A stretch of DNA of 64,000 nt from Streptomyces broussonetiae (GCF_009796285.1 NZ_CP047020.1:4774001-4838000); one strand, 5' to 3'; numbered from the stretch's first letter, positions 43,607 through 51,935 are shown. Notes: a model not told the origin generated them from the sequence alone. Made by a program: numbers and translations.

Positions 43607-44824
43607 ATGCCGTCAGCAACCCGTACCGGCGAGGCCCGCGTGCTCCCGGTCACCGACCAGGAGCGGTCCGCGTCCGGCACCGCCTTTCTGCTCCTCGTCG
43701 CCGTCTGCACCGCCGTCACGGCCGCGAACATCTACCTCGCGGCACCCCTGCTCCCGCTGATCGCCCACAGCTTCGGCACCACCGCCTCCGGTGTCGCCTG
43801 GATCGCCTCGACGGCCCAGCTCGGCTATGCGGCCGGCCTGCTCTTCTTCGCCCCGCTCGGCGACGGCGTCGACCGGCGCCGACTGGTCGGCGGACTCTCC
43901 CTCGTGGCCGCGGGCGCGCTGGCCGCCGCAGCCGCCGCGACCGGCACCGCCGCACTGGCGGCAGCCGTCCTGGTGGCCTCGGCCGCCACCGTCGTACCGC
44001 AGCTGCTCGTGCCCCTGGTGGCCGCGCGGGCCCCCGCCGACCGGCGGGCCCGGCATGTCGCGGCCGTCATCTCCGGGCTGTTCACCGGGGTCGTGGCAGC
44101 CCGGGTGCTCGGCGGGCTGATCGGGCAGGCCTACGGCTGGCGGGTCGTCTTCGGCGGCGCGGCCGTCCTGACCGCACTGCTGGGCCTCGTCACCGCCCGG
44201 GCCCTGCCCCGCGAGGACCGGCCGCGCCGTACCGGCCCGCTGTTCGCCGGGCTGGCCTCGCTGCCCGGTATCGTGCGCCGCTCGCCGGACCTGTGGCGCG
44301 CGTGCGTGCGGCAGGCCGGGCTGTACGGTGCCTGGAGCGCCCTGTGGACCTCGCTGGCGCTGCTGCTCACCGGCCCCCGGTACGGCCTGTCGACCGCCGT
44401 GGCCGGACTGTTCGGCCTGTTCGGGCTCTCGGCGAGCGCGGTGGCGCCCCTCGCGGGCGGCCTCGTGGACCGCTTCGGCGCCGCCAAGGTCGTCCGCTGC
44501 GCCTACCTCGCCGCCGCCGTCTGCGTCCCGCTGTTCTGGCTCGGCGGGCACACGCTCGCCGCGCTCGTCGCCGGTGCCGTCGCGATCCACGCGGCGCTGG
44601 TCGCCTCCCACGTGGCCAACCAGACCCTCGCGCTGACGACCACCTCCGCGCCCGCGACCGCCAACACCGCCTACGTGGTGGCGAACTTCGCCGGCGGCGC
44701 CCTCGCCTCCGCCCTGACCGGCCCTGCCTACGGCCACTGGGGCTGGAGCGGGGTGTGCGCGGTGGCGGCGACGTGGCTGCTGCTCGGGTGGACGGCGACG
44801 GCGGTACGGCGTCCCCGCGCGTGA
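43607..44824 (+). CDS. MFS transporter (DHA1-like, 12 helices)
   Basis: A 405-aa exporter: NIYLAAPLLPLIAHSFGTTA at helix 1, DGVDRRRLVGGLS (motif A) after helix 2, RVLGGLIGQAYGWR (motif C like). ATG 43607 lies 11 bases after AAGGAG; the in-frame GTG 43595 overlaps that site and is less likely. The coding end TAVRRPRA runs into a 26-bp tandem repeat. Controlled by the divergent TetR gene through two shared operators. Confidence 0.9.
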   Translation: MPSATRTGEARVLPVTDQERSASGTAFLLLVAVCTAVTAANIYLAAPLLPLIAHSFGTTASGVAWIASTAQLGYAAGLLFFAPLGDGVDRRRLVGGLSLVAAGALAAAAAATGTAALAAAVLVASAATVVPQLLVPLVAARAPADRRARHVAAVISGLFTGVVAARVLGGLIGQAYGWRVVFGGAAVLTALLGLVTARALPREDRPRRTGPLFAGLASLPGIVRRSPDLWRACVRQAGLYGAWSALWTSLALLLTGPRYGLSTAVAGLFGLFGLSASAVAPLAGGLVDRFGAAKVVRCAYLAAAVCVPLFWLGGHTLAALVAGAVAIHAALVASHVANQTLALTTTSAPATANTAYVVANFAGGALASALTGPAYGHWGWSGVCAVAATWLLLGWTATAVRRPRA

Positions 44825-44922
44825 CGGCAGTACGGCGCCCCCACGCGTGACGGCAGTACGGCGCCCCCACGCGTGACGGCAGTACGGCGCCCCCACGCGT
44901 GACGGCAGTACGGCGCCCCCGC
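44819..44922. repeat. 26-bp tandem repeat, four copies
   Basis: Units at 44819, 44845, 44871 and 44897, each starting GCGTGACGGCAGTACGGC and ending in a C-run; the fourth differs by one base. A degenerate earlier copy lies inside the gene end. The first unit contains the TGA stop of the MFS gene. Confidence 0.95.
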
Positions 44923-45123
44923 GCGTGACGGCCGTCCTGATCAGCCGGCGCGAACGGCCGACGCCGCGGTCAGCCGACGGCAACCGGCCGACGCGAACGG
45001 CCACCGCCATGACCAGCCGACGCCAACCGGCCGGTGCAAACAGCCGACGCCGTGATCCGCCGCCTGATCAGGTGGTGTGATCGGCCGGCTGGTCAGGCGG
45101 CCGATCAACCGGCTGATCAGGCG
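44923..45123. other. Spacer rich in short imperfect repeats
   Basis: Between the two tandem arrays the sequence is built from scrambled short words (CCGACGC, CGGCC, TGATCAGG) and small inverted repeats such as CCTGATCAGG. No gene is supported on either strand. Confidence 0.6.
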
Positions 45124-45188
45124 GCGTGAACGTCCGGCGTGAACGTCCGGCGTGAACGTCCGGCGTGAACGTCCGGCGTGAACGTCCG
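45124..45188. repeat. 13-bp tandem repeat, five copies
   Basis: GCGTGAACGTCCG is repeated perfectly five times, ending eight bases from the stop of the acyl-CoA ligase gene. The unit length is half that of the 26-bp array and shares GCGTGA with it. Confidence 0.95.
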
Positions 45189-45196
45189 GAGCGCGG

Positions 45197-46852
45197 TCAG
45201 AGCGTGGTGACGGCCAGCTCGCCGTCGGCGTACTGCCTGCGCAGCACCTTCTTGTCGAACTTGCCCACGCTCGTCTTGGGCACCGCCTCGACGATCGTCC
45301 AGCGCTCGGGCAGCTGCCACTTGGCGATGCGGCCCTCCTCGGCGAGGAAGGTACGCAGGGCCGTGAAGTCGGCGGTCGCGCCCTGCCGGAGGACCACCGT
45401 GGCCAGCGGGCGCTCGCCCCACTTGTCGTCGGGTACGGCGACCACCGCGGCCTCGGCGACGTCCGGGTGGGACATCAGCGCGTTCTCCAGCTCCACCGAG
45501 GAGATCCACTCACCACCGGACTTGATGACGTCCTTGGCACGGTCGGTGAGGGTGAGGTAGCCGTCGGGGGAAATGGTGCCGACGTCACCGGTCTTGAGCC
45601 AGCCGTCCTCACTGAACTTGTCGGCGGGGCGCAGCGGCTCGCCGTCCGCGCCGTTGTAGTAGGCGCCCGCGATCCAGTTGCCGCGGACCTCCAGCTCGCC
45701 CGCCGAACGGCCGTCCCAGGGCAGGCGTTCGCCGCCGGGGCCGGTGAGCCGGGCCTCGACGCCGGCCGGGAAGCGGCCCTGGGTGAGGCGGTAGGCGAAC
45801 TCCTCCTCGGTGCCGACCACATGGGCCGGCGGCCGGGCGACCGTGCCGAGCGGGGAGGTCTCCGTCATGCCCCAGGCGTGGCAGACCCGCATGCCGAGCC
45901 GGTCGAAGGCCTCCATGAGGGAGGGCGGGCAGGCCGCGCCGCCGATGGTGACCTGGCCGAGGGAGGAGACGTCCCGGGGGCGTGCGGTCAGTTCGGCGAG
46001 CAGGCCCTGCCAGATCGTCGGGACGGCCGCCGCGTGGGTCGGCCGCTCCCGCTCGATCATCTCGGCGAGCGGCGCGGGCTGCAGGAAGCGGTCCGGCATC
46101 AGCAGGTTGACGCCGGTCATGAACGTGGCGTGCGGCAGGCCCCAGGCGTTGACGTGGAACTGCGGGACCACGACCAGGGACGTGTCCTGGTCGGTCAGGC
46201 CCATCGACTGGGTCATGTTGACCTGCATGGAGTGCAGGTAGATCGAACGGTGGCTGTACACCACGCCCTTGGGGTCGCCGGTCGTGCCGGAGGTGTAGCA
46301 CATGGCGGCGGCCTGGCGCTCGTCCAGCTCCGGCCAGTCGAACCGCGTCGGCCGGTCCGCGATCAGCTCCTCGTACTCGTGCACCTGCGCGGCGGCACCC
46401 GCCAGCGGCGTACGGTCGCCGGGGCCGGAGACGACGATGTGCTCCACGGTCGGCAGCTTGGAGAGCAGCGGCGCGAGCAACGGGATCAGCGAGCCGTTGA
46501 CGATGACGACCTTGTCGGCCGCGTGGTTGACGATCCACACCAGCTGCTCGGCGGGCAGCCGCAGATTGAGCGTGTGCAGCACCGCACCCATGGACGGGAT
46601 GGCGAAGTAGGCCTCGACGTGCTCGGCGTTGTTCCACATCAGGGTCGCCACCCGGTCGTCGGCCCGGACGCCGAGTTCGTCCCGCAGGGCGTTCGCCAGC
46701 TGTACGGCACGTACGCCCGCCTCGGCGAAACTGCGCCGCTGCGGCTCGGCCTCCCCGGTCCAGGTGATGATCTGGGACCTCCCGTGCACCAGCACCCCAT
46801 GAGCAAGGAGACGGGTGACGGTCAGCGGTACGTCCTGCATGGTGCTCAGCAC
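45197..46852 (-). CDS. Medium/long-chain acyl-CoA ligase (FadD-like, AMP-forming)
   Basis: A 551-aa ANL-superfamily enzyme that activates a carboxylic acid with ATP and CoA. Motifs: YTSGTTGDPKGV (P-loop), HAWGMTETSPLG, KTGDVGTISPDG (Asp of the hinge region), DVIKSGGEWIS and the terminal KTSVGKFDKKVLR with the catalytic Lys. GTG 46852 is six bases after AGGAGG; ATG 46840 is an inner alternative. Placed near the Ltp2/MaoC operon, it may feed acyl-CoA into the same pathway. An 18-bp palindrome lies upstream. Confidence 0.92.
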   Translation of the reverse strand: MLSTMQDVPLTVTRLLAHGVLVHGRSQIITWTGEAEPQRRSFAEAGVRAVQLANALRDELGVRADDRVATLMWNNAEHVEAYFAIPSMGAVLHTLNLRLPAEQLVWIVNHAADKVVIVNGSLIPLLAPLLSKLPTVEHIVVSGPGDRTPLAGAAAQVHEYEELIADRPTRFDWPELDERQAAAMCYTSGTTGDPKGVVYSHRSIYLHSMQVNMTQSMGLTDQDTSLVVVPQFHVNAWGLPHATFMTGVNLLMPDRFLQPAPLAEMIERERPTHAAAVPTIWQGLLAELTARPRDVSSLGQVTIGGAACPPSLMEAFDRLGMRVCHAWGMTETSPLGTVARPPAHVVGTEEEFAYRLTQGRFPAGVEARLTGPGGERLPWDGRSAGELEVRGNWIAGAYYNGADGEPLRPADKFSEDGWLKTGDVGTISPDGYLTLTDRAKDVIKSGGEWISSVELENALMSHPDVAEAAVVAVPDDKWGERPLATVVLRQGATADFTALRTFLAEEGRIAKWQLPERWTIVEAVPKTSVGKFDKKVLRRQYADGELAVTTL

Positions 46853-46908
46853 GGGATCCTCCTGGCGACATTGCCTACGCGGGAGTAGAGGCTGCGCCGA
46901 TTCTGCGC

Positions 46909-46926
46909 ACATACCGCGCGGTATGT
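46909..46926. promoter_or_regulatory. Perfect 18-bp palindrome upstream of the acyl-CoA ligase
   Basis: ACATACCGCGCGGTATGT, 57 bases ahead of the start. The ATACCG/CGGTAT type of dyad is common for TetR-family regulators of fatty-acid genes. No TetR gene adjoins, so the regulator would act from elsewhere. Confidence 0.75.
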
Positions 46927-47029
46927 CACTAGGTGGTTCGTCACCAAGCGGAAGGGAACCCGCCGGGGAACGGGGCTCGGGGCCGAGGAGGAGGGGCTGA
47001 GGAGCAGGCTGAGGAAGGGTCGAGGAGGG

Positions 47030-47101
47030 GCCGAGGAAGGGCCGAGGAAGGGCCGAGGAAGGGCCGAGGAAGGGCCGAGGAAGGGCCGAGGAGGGGGGCC
47101 G
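47030..47101. repeat. 12-bp tandem repeat, six copies
   Basis: GCCGAGGAAGGG is repeated perfectly five times with a sixth variant copy (GCCGAGGAGGGG). Degenerate versions reach back to about 46975. It is purine-rich on the plus strand and lies between the ligase promoter and the stop of the sigma gene. Confidence 0.93.
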
Positions 47102-47124
47102 CGATGGGGGAGCGTGGGCTCAGC

Positions 47125-47718
47125 TCAGCGGATGAGCCCCAGCTCGGGATCCTCGCGCAGCTTGCCGAGCGCGCGCGACACCGCCGACTTCACTGTGCCC
47201 ACCGACACCCCGAGGACATCGGCGGTCTGGGCCTCGCTGAGGTCCTCGTAGTACCTGAGGACGACCATCGCCCGCTGCCGCGCCGGGAGTTTCATGATCG
47301 CCCGCCACATGGCGTCGTGCAGCGCCTGACGCTCGGCCGGGTCGTCGACGCCGGGCACCGGCTCCGGCTCCGGCAGCTCGTCGCAGGAGAACTCGTCCAC
47401 CCTGCGCTTGCGCCACTGCGAGGTCCGGGTGTTCAGCAGCGCGCGGCGCACGTAGCCGTCCAGCGCCCGCTGGTCCTCGATCCGGTCCCAGGCCACATAG
47501 GTCTTGGCGAGCGCGGTCTGCAGCAGGTCCTCGGCGTCGCTCGGGTTCGCGGTCAGCGAGCGGGCGGTGCGCAGCAGTACCGGCTGGCGGGCCCTGACAT
47601 ACGAGGCGAACGACGGGTACGTGGGGGTCGCACCGCTCGGCCGGCGGCGGGCGTGGGGGAGGGTCTGTCCCGCTGGTGCGGCGGCGGCCGAGGCGCTGGT
47701 GCAGACGGGTGTGGTCAT
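47125..47718 (-). CDS. ECF sigma factor, SigE-family type
   Basis: A 197-aa sigma factor of the actinobacterial 'SigE family' class: region 2 FASYVRARQPVLLRTARSLT and NPSDAEDLLQTALAKTYVAW, region 4 LPARQRAMVVLRYYEDLSEA and TADVLGVSVGTVKSAVSRAL. It has a 40-residue Ala/Pro-rich N-terminus. No anti-sigma gene is adjacent, which is usual for this class. Which promoters it reads is unknown. Confidence 0.92.
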   Translation of the reverse strand: MTTPVCTSASAAAAPAGQTLPHARRRPSGATPTYPSFASYVRARQPVLLRTARSLTANPSDAEDLLQTALAKTYVAWDRIEDQRALDGYVRRALLNTRTSQWRKRRVDEFSCDELPEPEPVPGVDDPAERQALHDAMWRAIMKLPARQRAMVVLRYYEDLSEAQTADVLGVSVGTVKSAVSRALGKLREDPELGLIR

Positions 47719-47787
47719 GGCTCCACGCTAGGAGCGGGAGCCGCCCCGGCGGATCGCCCGCAGGTCCCTAAGCAGAGTCCCCCTCAG

Positions 47788-47840
47788 GTTGTAGGGGTGG
47801 GGCAGGCTCCACCTCCTGAAGGTGGAGTGCGGGTACAACC
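47788..47840 (-). terminator. Nested hairpin after the Ltp2 operon
   Basis: Outer arms GGTTGTA/TACAACC and inner arms CTCCACCT/AGGTGGAG enclose a 5-base loop, 70 bp beyond the Ltp2 stop and ahead of the sigma gene. It is probably the operon terminator, although an attenuator role for the sigma gene is possible. Confidence 0.6.
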
Positions 47841-47910
47841 GTCTGCGGGTTCGACCCTGAGACCGGCCGTGGCCCGGCTCGGCTCCGGGTGCGGGACCGG
47901 CCCCATGACC

Positions 47911-49077
47911 TCAGCCGTCCGCCGTCAGGATCAGCCCCGAGGTCGGCACCCCGGTGCCGGCCGTCACCAGGGTCCGGGACGCTCCCGGTATCTGGTTCAC
48001 CGCCGTGCCCCGCAGCTGGCGCACCGCCTCGGCGATGCCGTTCATCCCGTGCAGGTACGCCTCCCCCAGCTGGCCCCCGTGCGTGTTGAGCGCCAACCGC
48101 TCCTCGGCCACGAAACCGGCCGCCTCCCCCTTCCCGCAGAAGCCGAACTCCTCCAGCTGCATCAGCACGAACGGCGTGAAGTGGTCGTACAGGATGCCCA
48201 CGTCGATGTCGGCCGGGCCGAGGCCGGAGGTGCGCCACAGCCGGCGGGCCACCACATCCATCTCCGGCAGGCCGGTCAGATCGTCCCGGTAGAAGCTGGT
48301 CATCTGCTCCTGCGCCCGGCCGGCACCCTGCGCGGCCGCCGCGATGACGGCCGCGGGGTGCGGCAGATCCCGGGCCCGCTCCAGGGAGGTGACGACGACG
48401 GCCTGCCCGCCGTCGGTCTCCTGGCAGCAGTCCAGCAGCCGGAGCGGCTCCACGATCCAGCGCGACGCGGCGTGCTCGGCCAGGGTGAGGGGACGCCCGT
48501 GGAAGTACGCCGCCGGGTTGGTCGCCGCGTGCTTGCGGTCGACCACGGCCACATGCCCGAACACCTCCGGGGTCACCCCGTACGCGTGCAGATACCGCTG
48601 GGCCGCCATCGCCACCCAGGAGGCCGGGGTGAGCAGCCCGAACGGCAGCGCCCAGCCGAGCGCCGCGCCCTCCGCCGACGGCTCCCGGTGCTGTACGCCC
48701 GCGCCGAATCTGCGGCCCGAGCGTTCGTTGAAGGCCCGGTAGCAGACCACGACCTCCGCCACGCCCGCCGCCACCGCGAGGGCCGCCTGGAGCACGGTTG
48801 CGCAGGCCGCGCCGCCGCCGTAGTGGACCCTCGAGAAGAAGGACAGCTCGCCCACCCCGCACGCCTGGGCCACGGTGATCTCGGGGTTGGTGTCCATCGT
48901 GAACGTCACCATCCCGTCCACGTCGGCCGGCGCCAGCCCCGCGTCGTCCAGCGCGGCCCGCACCGCCTCCACCGCCAGCCGCAGCTCACTGCGGCCCGAG
49001 TCCTTGGAGAACTCGGTGGCCCCGATCCCGACGACCGCGGCCCGGCCGCCCAGGGTGTCGCGCGCAGGCCCGCTCAT
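47911..49077 (-). CDS. Thiolase-fold lipid-transfer protein (Ltp2/SCPx-like, probable retro-aldolase)
   Basis: A 388-aa thiolase-superfamily protein: AAVVGIGATEFSKDSGRSEL, LRLAVEAVRAALDDAGLAPA and the Gly-rich LSFFSRVHYGGGAACATVLQ. The family includes Ltp2, which splits the aldol product during removal of steroid side chains together with a DUF35 partner. The neighbouring genes supply that partner, so the same reaction type is inferred. The start ATG overlaps the upstream stop (ATGA). Confidence 0.88.
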   Translation of the reverse strand: MSGPARDTLGGRAAVVGIGATEFSKDSGRSELRLAVEAVRAALDDAGLAPADVDGMVTFTMDTNPEITVAQACGVGELSFFSRVHYGGGAACATVLQAALAVAAGVAEVVVCYRAFNERSGRRFGAGVQHREPSAEGAALGWALPFGLLTPASWVAMAAQRYLHAYGVTPEVFGHVAVVDRKHAATNPAAYFHGRPLTLAEHAASRWIVEPLRLLDCCQETDGGQAVVVTSLERARDLPHPAAVIAAAAQGAGRAQEQMTSFYRDDLTGLPEMDVVARRLWRTSGLGPADIDVGILYDHFTPFVLMQLEEFGFCGKGEAAGFVAEERLALNTHGGQLGEAYLHGMNGIAEAVRQLRGTAVNQIPGASRTLVTAGTGVPTSGLILTADG

Positions 49078-49505
49078 GCCGCACCTTCCCCGGGCCGCCG
49101 GGCCGGGACCGTGACCGTCACCGTGCCCGTCACATGGCGGCCGATGCCGTTGGCGCCGACGACGCGCACGGTGGCGGTGTCGCCGTCGACCGACTCGACC
49201 GTGCCCGTCAACACCATCGTGTCTCCCGGATAGTTGGGCGCCCCCAGTCTGATGGCCACCTTGCGGAGCACCGCCGTGGGGCCGAAGTGGTCCGTGATGT
49301 ACCTGCCGACCAGGCCGTTCGTCGTCAGGATGTTCATGAAGACGTCCGGCGAGCCCTTCTGCCGGGCCAGCTCCGCGTCATGGTGCACGTCCTGGTAGTC
49401 CCGGGACGCGATCGCCCCCGCCACGATCAGCGTCCGCGTGACCGGGATCTCCAGCGGCGGCAGCTCGGTGCCCGCCGTCACTGCCCCCCTGGCAGCCGTC
49501 GTCAT
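49074..49505 (-). CDS. MaoC-like enoyl-CoA hydratase subunit (ChsH1-like)
   Basis: A 143-aa hot-dog protein. SRDYQDVHHDAELARQKGSP holds the hydratase-2 Asp/His pair, followed by DVFMNILTTNGLVGRYITDH and GTVESVDGDTATV. In steroid degradation ChsH1 pairs with the MaoC half of ChsH2 to make one active site. The next gene upstream has that second half, so a mixed complex is expected. Confidence 0.88.
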   Translation of the reverse strand: MTTAARGAVTAGTELPPLEIPVTRTLIVAGAIASRDYQDVHHDAELARQKGSPDVFMNILTTNGLVGRYITDHFGPTAVLRKVAIRLGAPNYPGDTMVLTGTVESVDGDTATVRVVGANGIGRHVTGTVTVTVPARRPGEGAA

Positions 49506-49508
49506 GTC

Positions 49509-50471
49509 TCACTCCCCACTCGCGGTCGACTCCCCCGGTCGGCGCTCGCCCTCGACGGCCCGGAAGACCGGCAGGACCAGCGCGCCCTCGTCGTCCTCGT
49601 GGCTCAGGAACTCCACCCGGACCGGCAACCCGATGCGCACCTTGTCGTACGGCACCCCGACCACGTTGCTCACCATCCGCACCCCTTCGGCGAGTTCGAT
49701 CAGTCCGACCGCGTACGGCGGATCGAAGGCCGGGAAGGGCGGGTGGTGCATGACCACGTACGAGTAGACCGTGCCCGCGCCGCTCGCCTCGAGCGTGTCC
49801 CACTCCAGGCAGCCGCAGGCGTTGCAGCCCGGCAGCCAGGGGTGCCGCAGGGTGCCGCAGCCTGTGCACCGCTGGATCAGCAGCCGGTGCTCGGCCACGC
49901 CCTGCCAGAAGCCGGCGTTGTCCCGGTTGACCACCGGGCGGGGGCGCCCGGGGCGCGCGGCCGGAGGTCTGCGGGGCGCGGGGGCGTACTTGAGGATGCG
50001 GAAGCGGTGCGTCCCCACCAGCTCGTCCGCGACCCGTACGTCCATGCGGGTCGTCACGAAGTACCCCGTGCCCAGCTTCGTGGTCTTGCGGTCGGAGACG
50101 GACTCGATCACCGCGTCGAAGGTGACCTCGTCACCCGGGCGCAGCGGCCGGAGATACTCCTGCTCGCAGTCGGTGGCGACCACCGATGTGCAGCCCGACT
50201 CGTCGAGCAGGCCGAGCAGTTCGTCGTAGGCGCCCGTGCGGTCCGCGTGTCCGGACAGGCCGCCCATCGTCCAGGCCTGGAGCATGGTGGGCGGGGCGAC
50301 GGCGTCCGGGCCGCGGTACGCCGGATTGGTGTCGCCCATGGCCTCGCACCAGTGCCGGATCATCGGCGCGTTCACCGGGTCCCGGCCCGCCCCGGCGGCC
50401 GCGGCGGCGCGGCCCTCGTACGCCTTGAGCCGCGCGCCCAGCGCGTCGGGCCGCGCACTCCTCCCGTTCAT
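49509..50471 (-). CDS. MaoC-DUF35 (OB-fold/zinc ribbon) fusion (ChsH2-like)
   Basis: A 320-aa two-domain protein. Residues about 10-170 are a MaoC hot-dog (GDTNPAYRGPDAVAPPTMLQ; EYLRPLRPGDEVTFDAVIES) without the catalytic Asp/His seen in its partner. Residues about 185-320 are DUF35 with a four-Cys zinc ribbon (RCTGCGTLRHPWLPGCNACG) and an OB fold (GTVYSYVVMHHPPFPAF). DUF35 is the docking part for the Ltp2 aldolase. Overlaps the dehydrogenase stub by ATGA and precedes the ChsH1-like gene by three bases. Confidence 0.9.
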   Translation of the reverse strand: MNGRSARPDALGARLKAYEGRAAAAAGAGRDPVNAPMIRHWCEAMGDTNPAYRGPDAVAPPTMLQAWTMGGLSGHADRTGAYDELLGLLDESGCTSVVATDCEQEYLRPLRPGDEVTFDAVIESVSDRKTTKLGTGYFVTTRMDVRVADELVGTHRFRILKYAPAPRRPPAARPGRPRPVVNRDNAGFWQGVAEHRLLIQRCTGCGTLRHPWLPGCNACGCLEWDTLEASGAGTVYSYVVMHHPPFPAFDPPYAVGLIELAEGVRMVSNVVGVPYDKVRIGLPVRVEFLSHEDDEGALVLPVFRAVEGERRPGESTASGE

Positions 50472-50680
50472 GCCGGCCCCCTCTGCGCCCGCTCCGTGCA
50501 CGCCGTCCTCGCGCACCCGAGCCGCGTCGTCGCGACGGTCTCCCGCTGCACCTCGCTCACCCCGCCCCCGAACGTGTTGGTCTGTGCCGTCCTGTTCAGC
50601 CGCTCCGGCCCCCCGCCCCCGAGCACCGCCGGGGAGCCGGAGCGGGCCCGACCCGCCTCGCCCGCGATCTCCTGACACAT
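50468..50680 (-). pseudogene. C-terminal stub of an acyl-CoA dehydrogenase
   Basis: About 70 residues, with RTAQTNTFGGGVSEVQRETV and ATTRLG, match the end of acyl-CoA dehydrogenases of this operon type. The FAD-binding and catalytic parts are absent; the frame stays open upstream (to about 51064) but is not recognisable. The overlap of its stop with the next start (ATGA) shows it was once the first or second gene of the operon. Confidence 0.65.
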
Positions 50681-51266
50681 GCGATACGTCGCGACAGCCG
50701 CTTTCGTTCCCGCGGCCTTCCCGCCGTCCGCCTCGCCGGGCACCGCCCCGCCCCCGCCCGCATCAGCCACCGGACACCGGCTGAGCAGGCATTTCACCGT
50801 CGGCCGGGCATGCGCGCCGACCACTCTCGGACGCACCCACGGCCCATCGGTCCGGCGCCACGGATTCACCGGATCGAGTGCACGGACGGCAGGAACGTTG
50901 ACGTCGTCGCAGCAGATGGCCGCCGTCCTCCGCACCTCGGGTCCGGTGCGCCGCACAACGGCCCGGCGGCCGACCGGTTCGCCGCGCCCGGGCGGCACGG
51001 TCCGGACACGGGCGCACGGTTCGGCACGCAGGCGTCGCCGCCGCTGCGTGGGGGCGAGGTGCACGGCGGGCCTCCCTGCCTCGCAGACCTTCCCTGGAAG
51101 GTTTCTGACTGTCCGTCAGGCAACGGCAGGTGTCAAGGTCGGCGACGGCCTGCCGGGCGGCCCGGAAAACGCCGGAGCGGCGGCACCCACGTGCCGCCGC
51201 TCGACGTGTTACGACCCCGAAGCACACCCCACGAGGGCCCTCACCGGGAGGGACCTCGCCCTGTGC
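50681..51266. other. 586-bp region without a convincing gene
   Basis: Only GC-driven open frames are seen. It includes a small hairpin ACCTTCC-CT-GGAAGGT (51086-51101) and the TGAC/GTCA dyad listed next. It probably contains the promoter of the Ltp2 operon and the scar of the lost dehydrogenase. Confidence 0.55.
51104..51118. promoter_or_regulatory. TetR-type dyad CTGAC-N5-GTCAG
   Basis: CTGACTGTCCGTCAG fits the TGAC-N-G-N-C-N-GTCA form seen for many TetR-family operators of acyl-CoA catabolism. It lies about 420 bp ahead of the stub on the promoter side of the operon. Confidence 0.55.
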
Positions 51267-51578
51267 TCACCAGAGGTTGGCGAAGTTGACGGACACGTTC
51301 TCGTTGCCCTGCTGGATGGCCGTGAGGGCGGAGCCGTTGACCTGAGCGGTGTTGCTCTGGTTCGAGGCGCCGGCGCCGACCGCGTTCTGCTGGGTGGTGG
51401 ACGAGTTGCCGAAGTTGTCGTGGCCGACACCGCTGCCGACGACGCTCGCCACGCCGGCGTTCGATCCGTGGCCCGCGATGGCACCGTTGTCCGCGGCAGC
51501 GACCCCGCCGAACAGGGCTGCTGCGAGCGGGAGAGCGGCGGCGACGGCGACAACGCGGGCGGTACGGATGCTTGCCAT
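51267..51578 (-). CDS. Small secreted Asn/Gly-rich protein
   Basis: A 103-aa protein. The signal peptide is about 1-28 (RVVAVAAALPLAAALFGGVA, ADN). The mature part is rich in Asn, Gly, Ser and Gln, with NSSTTQQNAVGAGASNQSNT and ending QQGNENVSVNFANLW. GGAGG lies six bases before the ATG. The pattern is amyloid-prone and reminiscent of aerial surface proteins, but it lacks the Cys pair of chaplins and the rodlin core. Function unknown. Confidence 0.75.
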   Translation of the reverse strand: MASIRTARVVAVAAALPLAAALFGGVAAADNGAIAGHGSNAGVASVVGSGVGHDNFGNSSTTQQNAVGAGASNQSNTAQVNGSALTAIQQGNENVSVNFANLW

Positions 51579-51935
51579 CTTGATCCTCCAGAAAGCGACC
51601 CGAGGGCCGGAAGTGTGTGAACTGCTTTTCGTATCAAGGCAGTTGGCCGACCGCCTCGACTGTCTGGACGACGTCGCGAATCAAGAGTTGCCCACCGAAT
51701 CCCTGGCGAACCACCCTGGAAGACGTGATTCGCACGCAAGCGTGATGACAAGTCGATAAACCCTTATCGCCTCTTTTTGTCGCGTCTCGGGCCAGGAAGC
51801 ATGCATCGGTACTTTCACCCCCCAAGCGGCACAAGAGGTGAACCGTTCCGTCGAACGCCCCGCCCGGCCTGCCGCCTCCGGCGTGCCGTAGGCGCCCCTC
51901 TTTCCTTTTTCGAACGCACGTACGAACATAGACCC
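51579..51935. other. 357-bp divergent spacer with an AT-rich hairpin
   Basis: It holds promoters for genes on both sides. CGATAA-ACCC-TTATCG at 51754-51769 is followed by a T-run (CTCTTTTTG), which looks like a compact rho-independent terminator reading right. No ORF with a ribosome site was found. Confidence 0.5.

Noticed and set aside
44819-45188. CRISPR array
   Set aside because: Repeats are directly tandem, without unique spacers, and no cas gene is in the window.
46933-49233. A 766-codon plus frame across the sigma and Ltp2 genes
   Set aside because: It runs through the 12-bp repeat and opposite two well-defined genes.
51267-51578. Chaplin or rodlin assignment
   Set aside because: There is no chaplin Cys pair or GN...CGN core, and the rodlin core sequence is absent.
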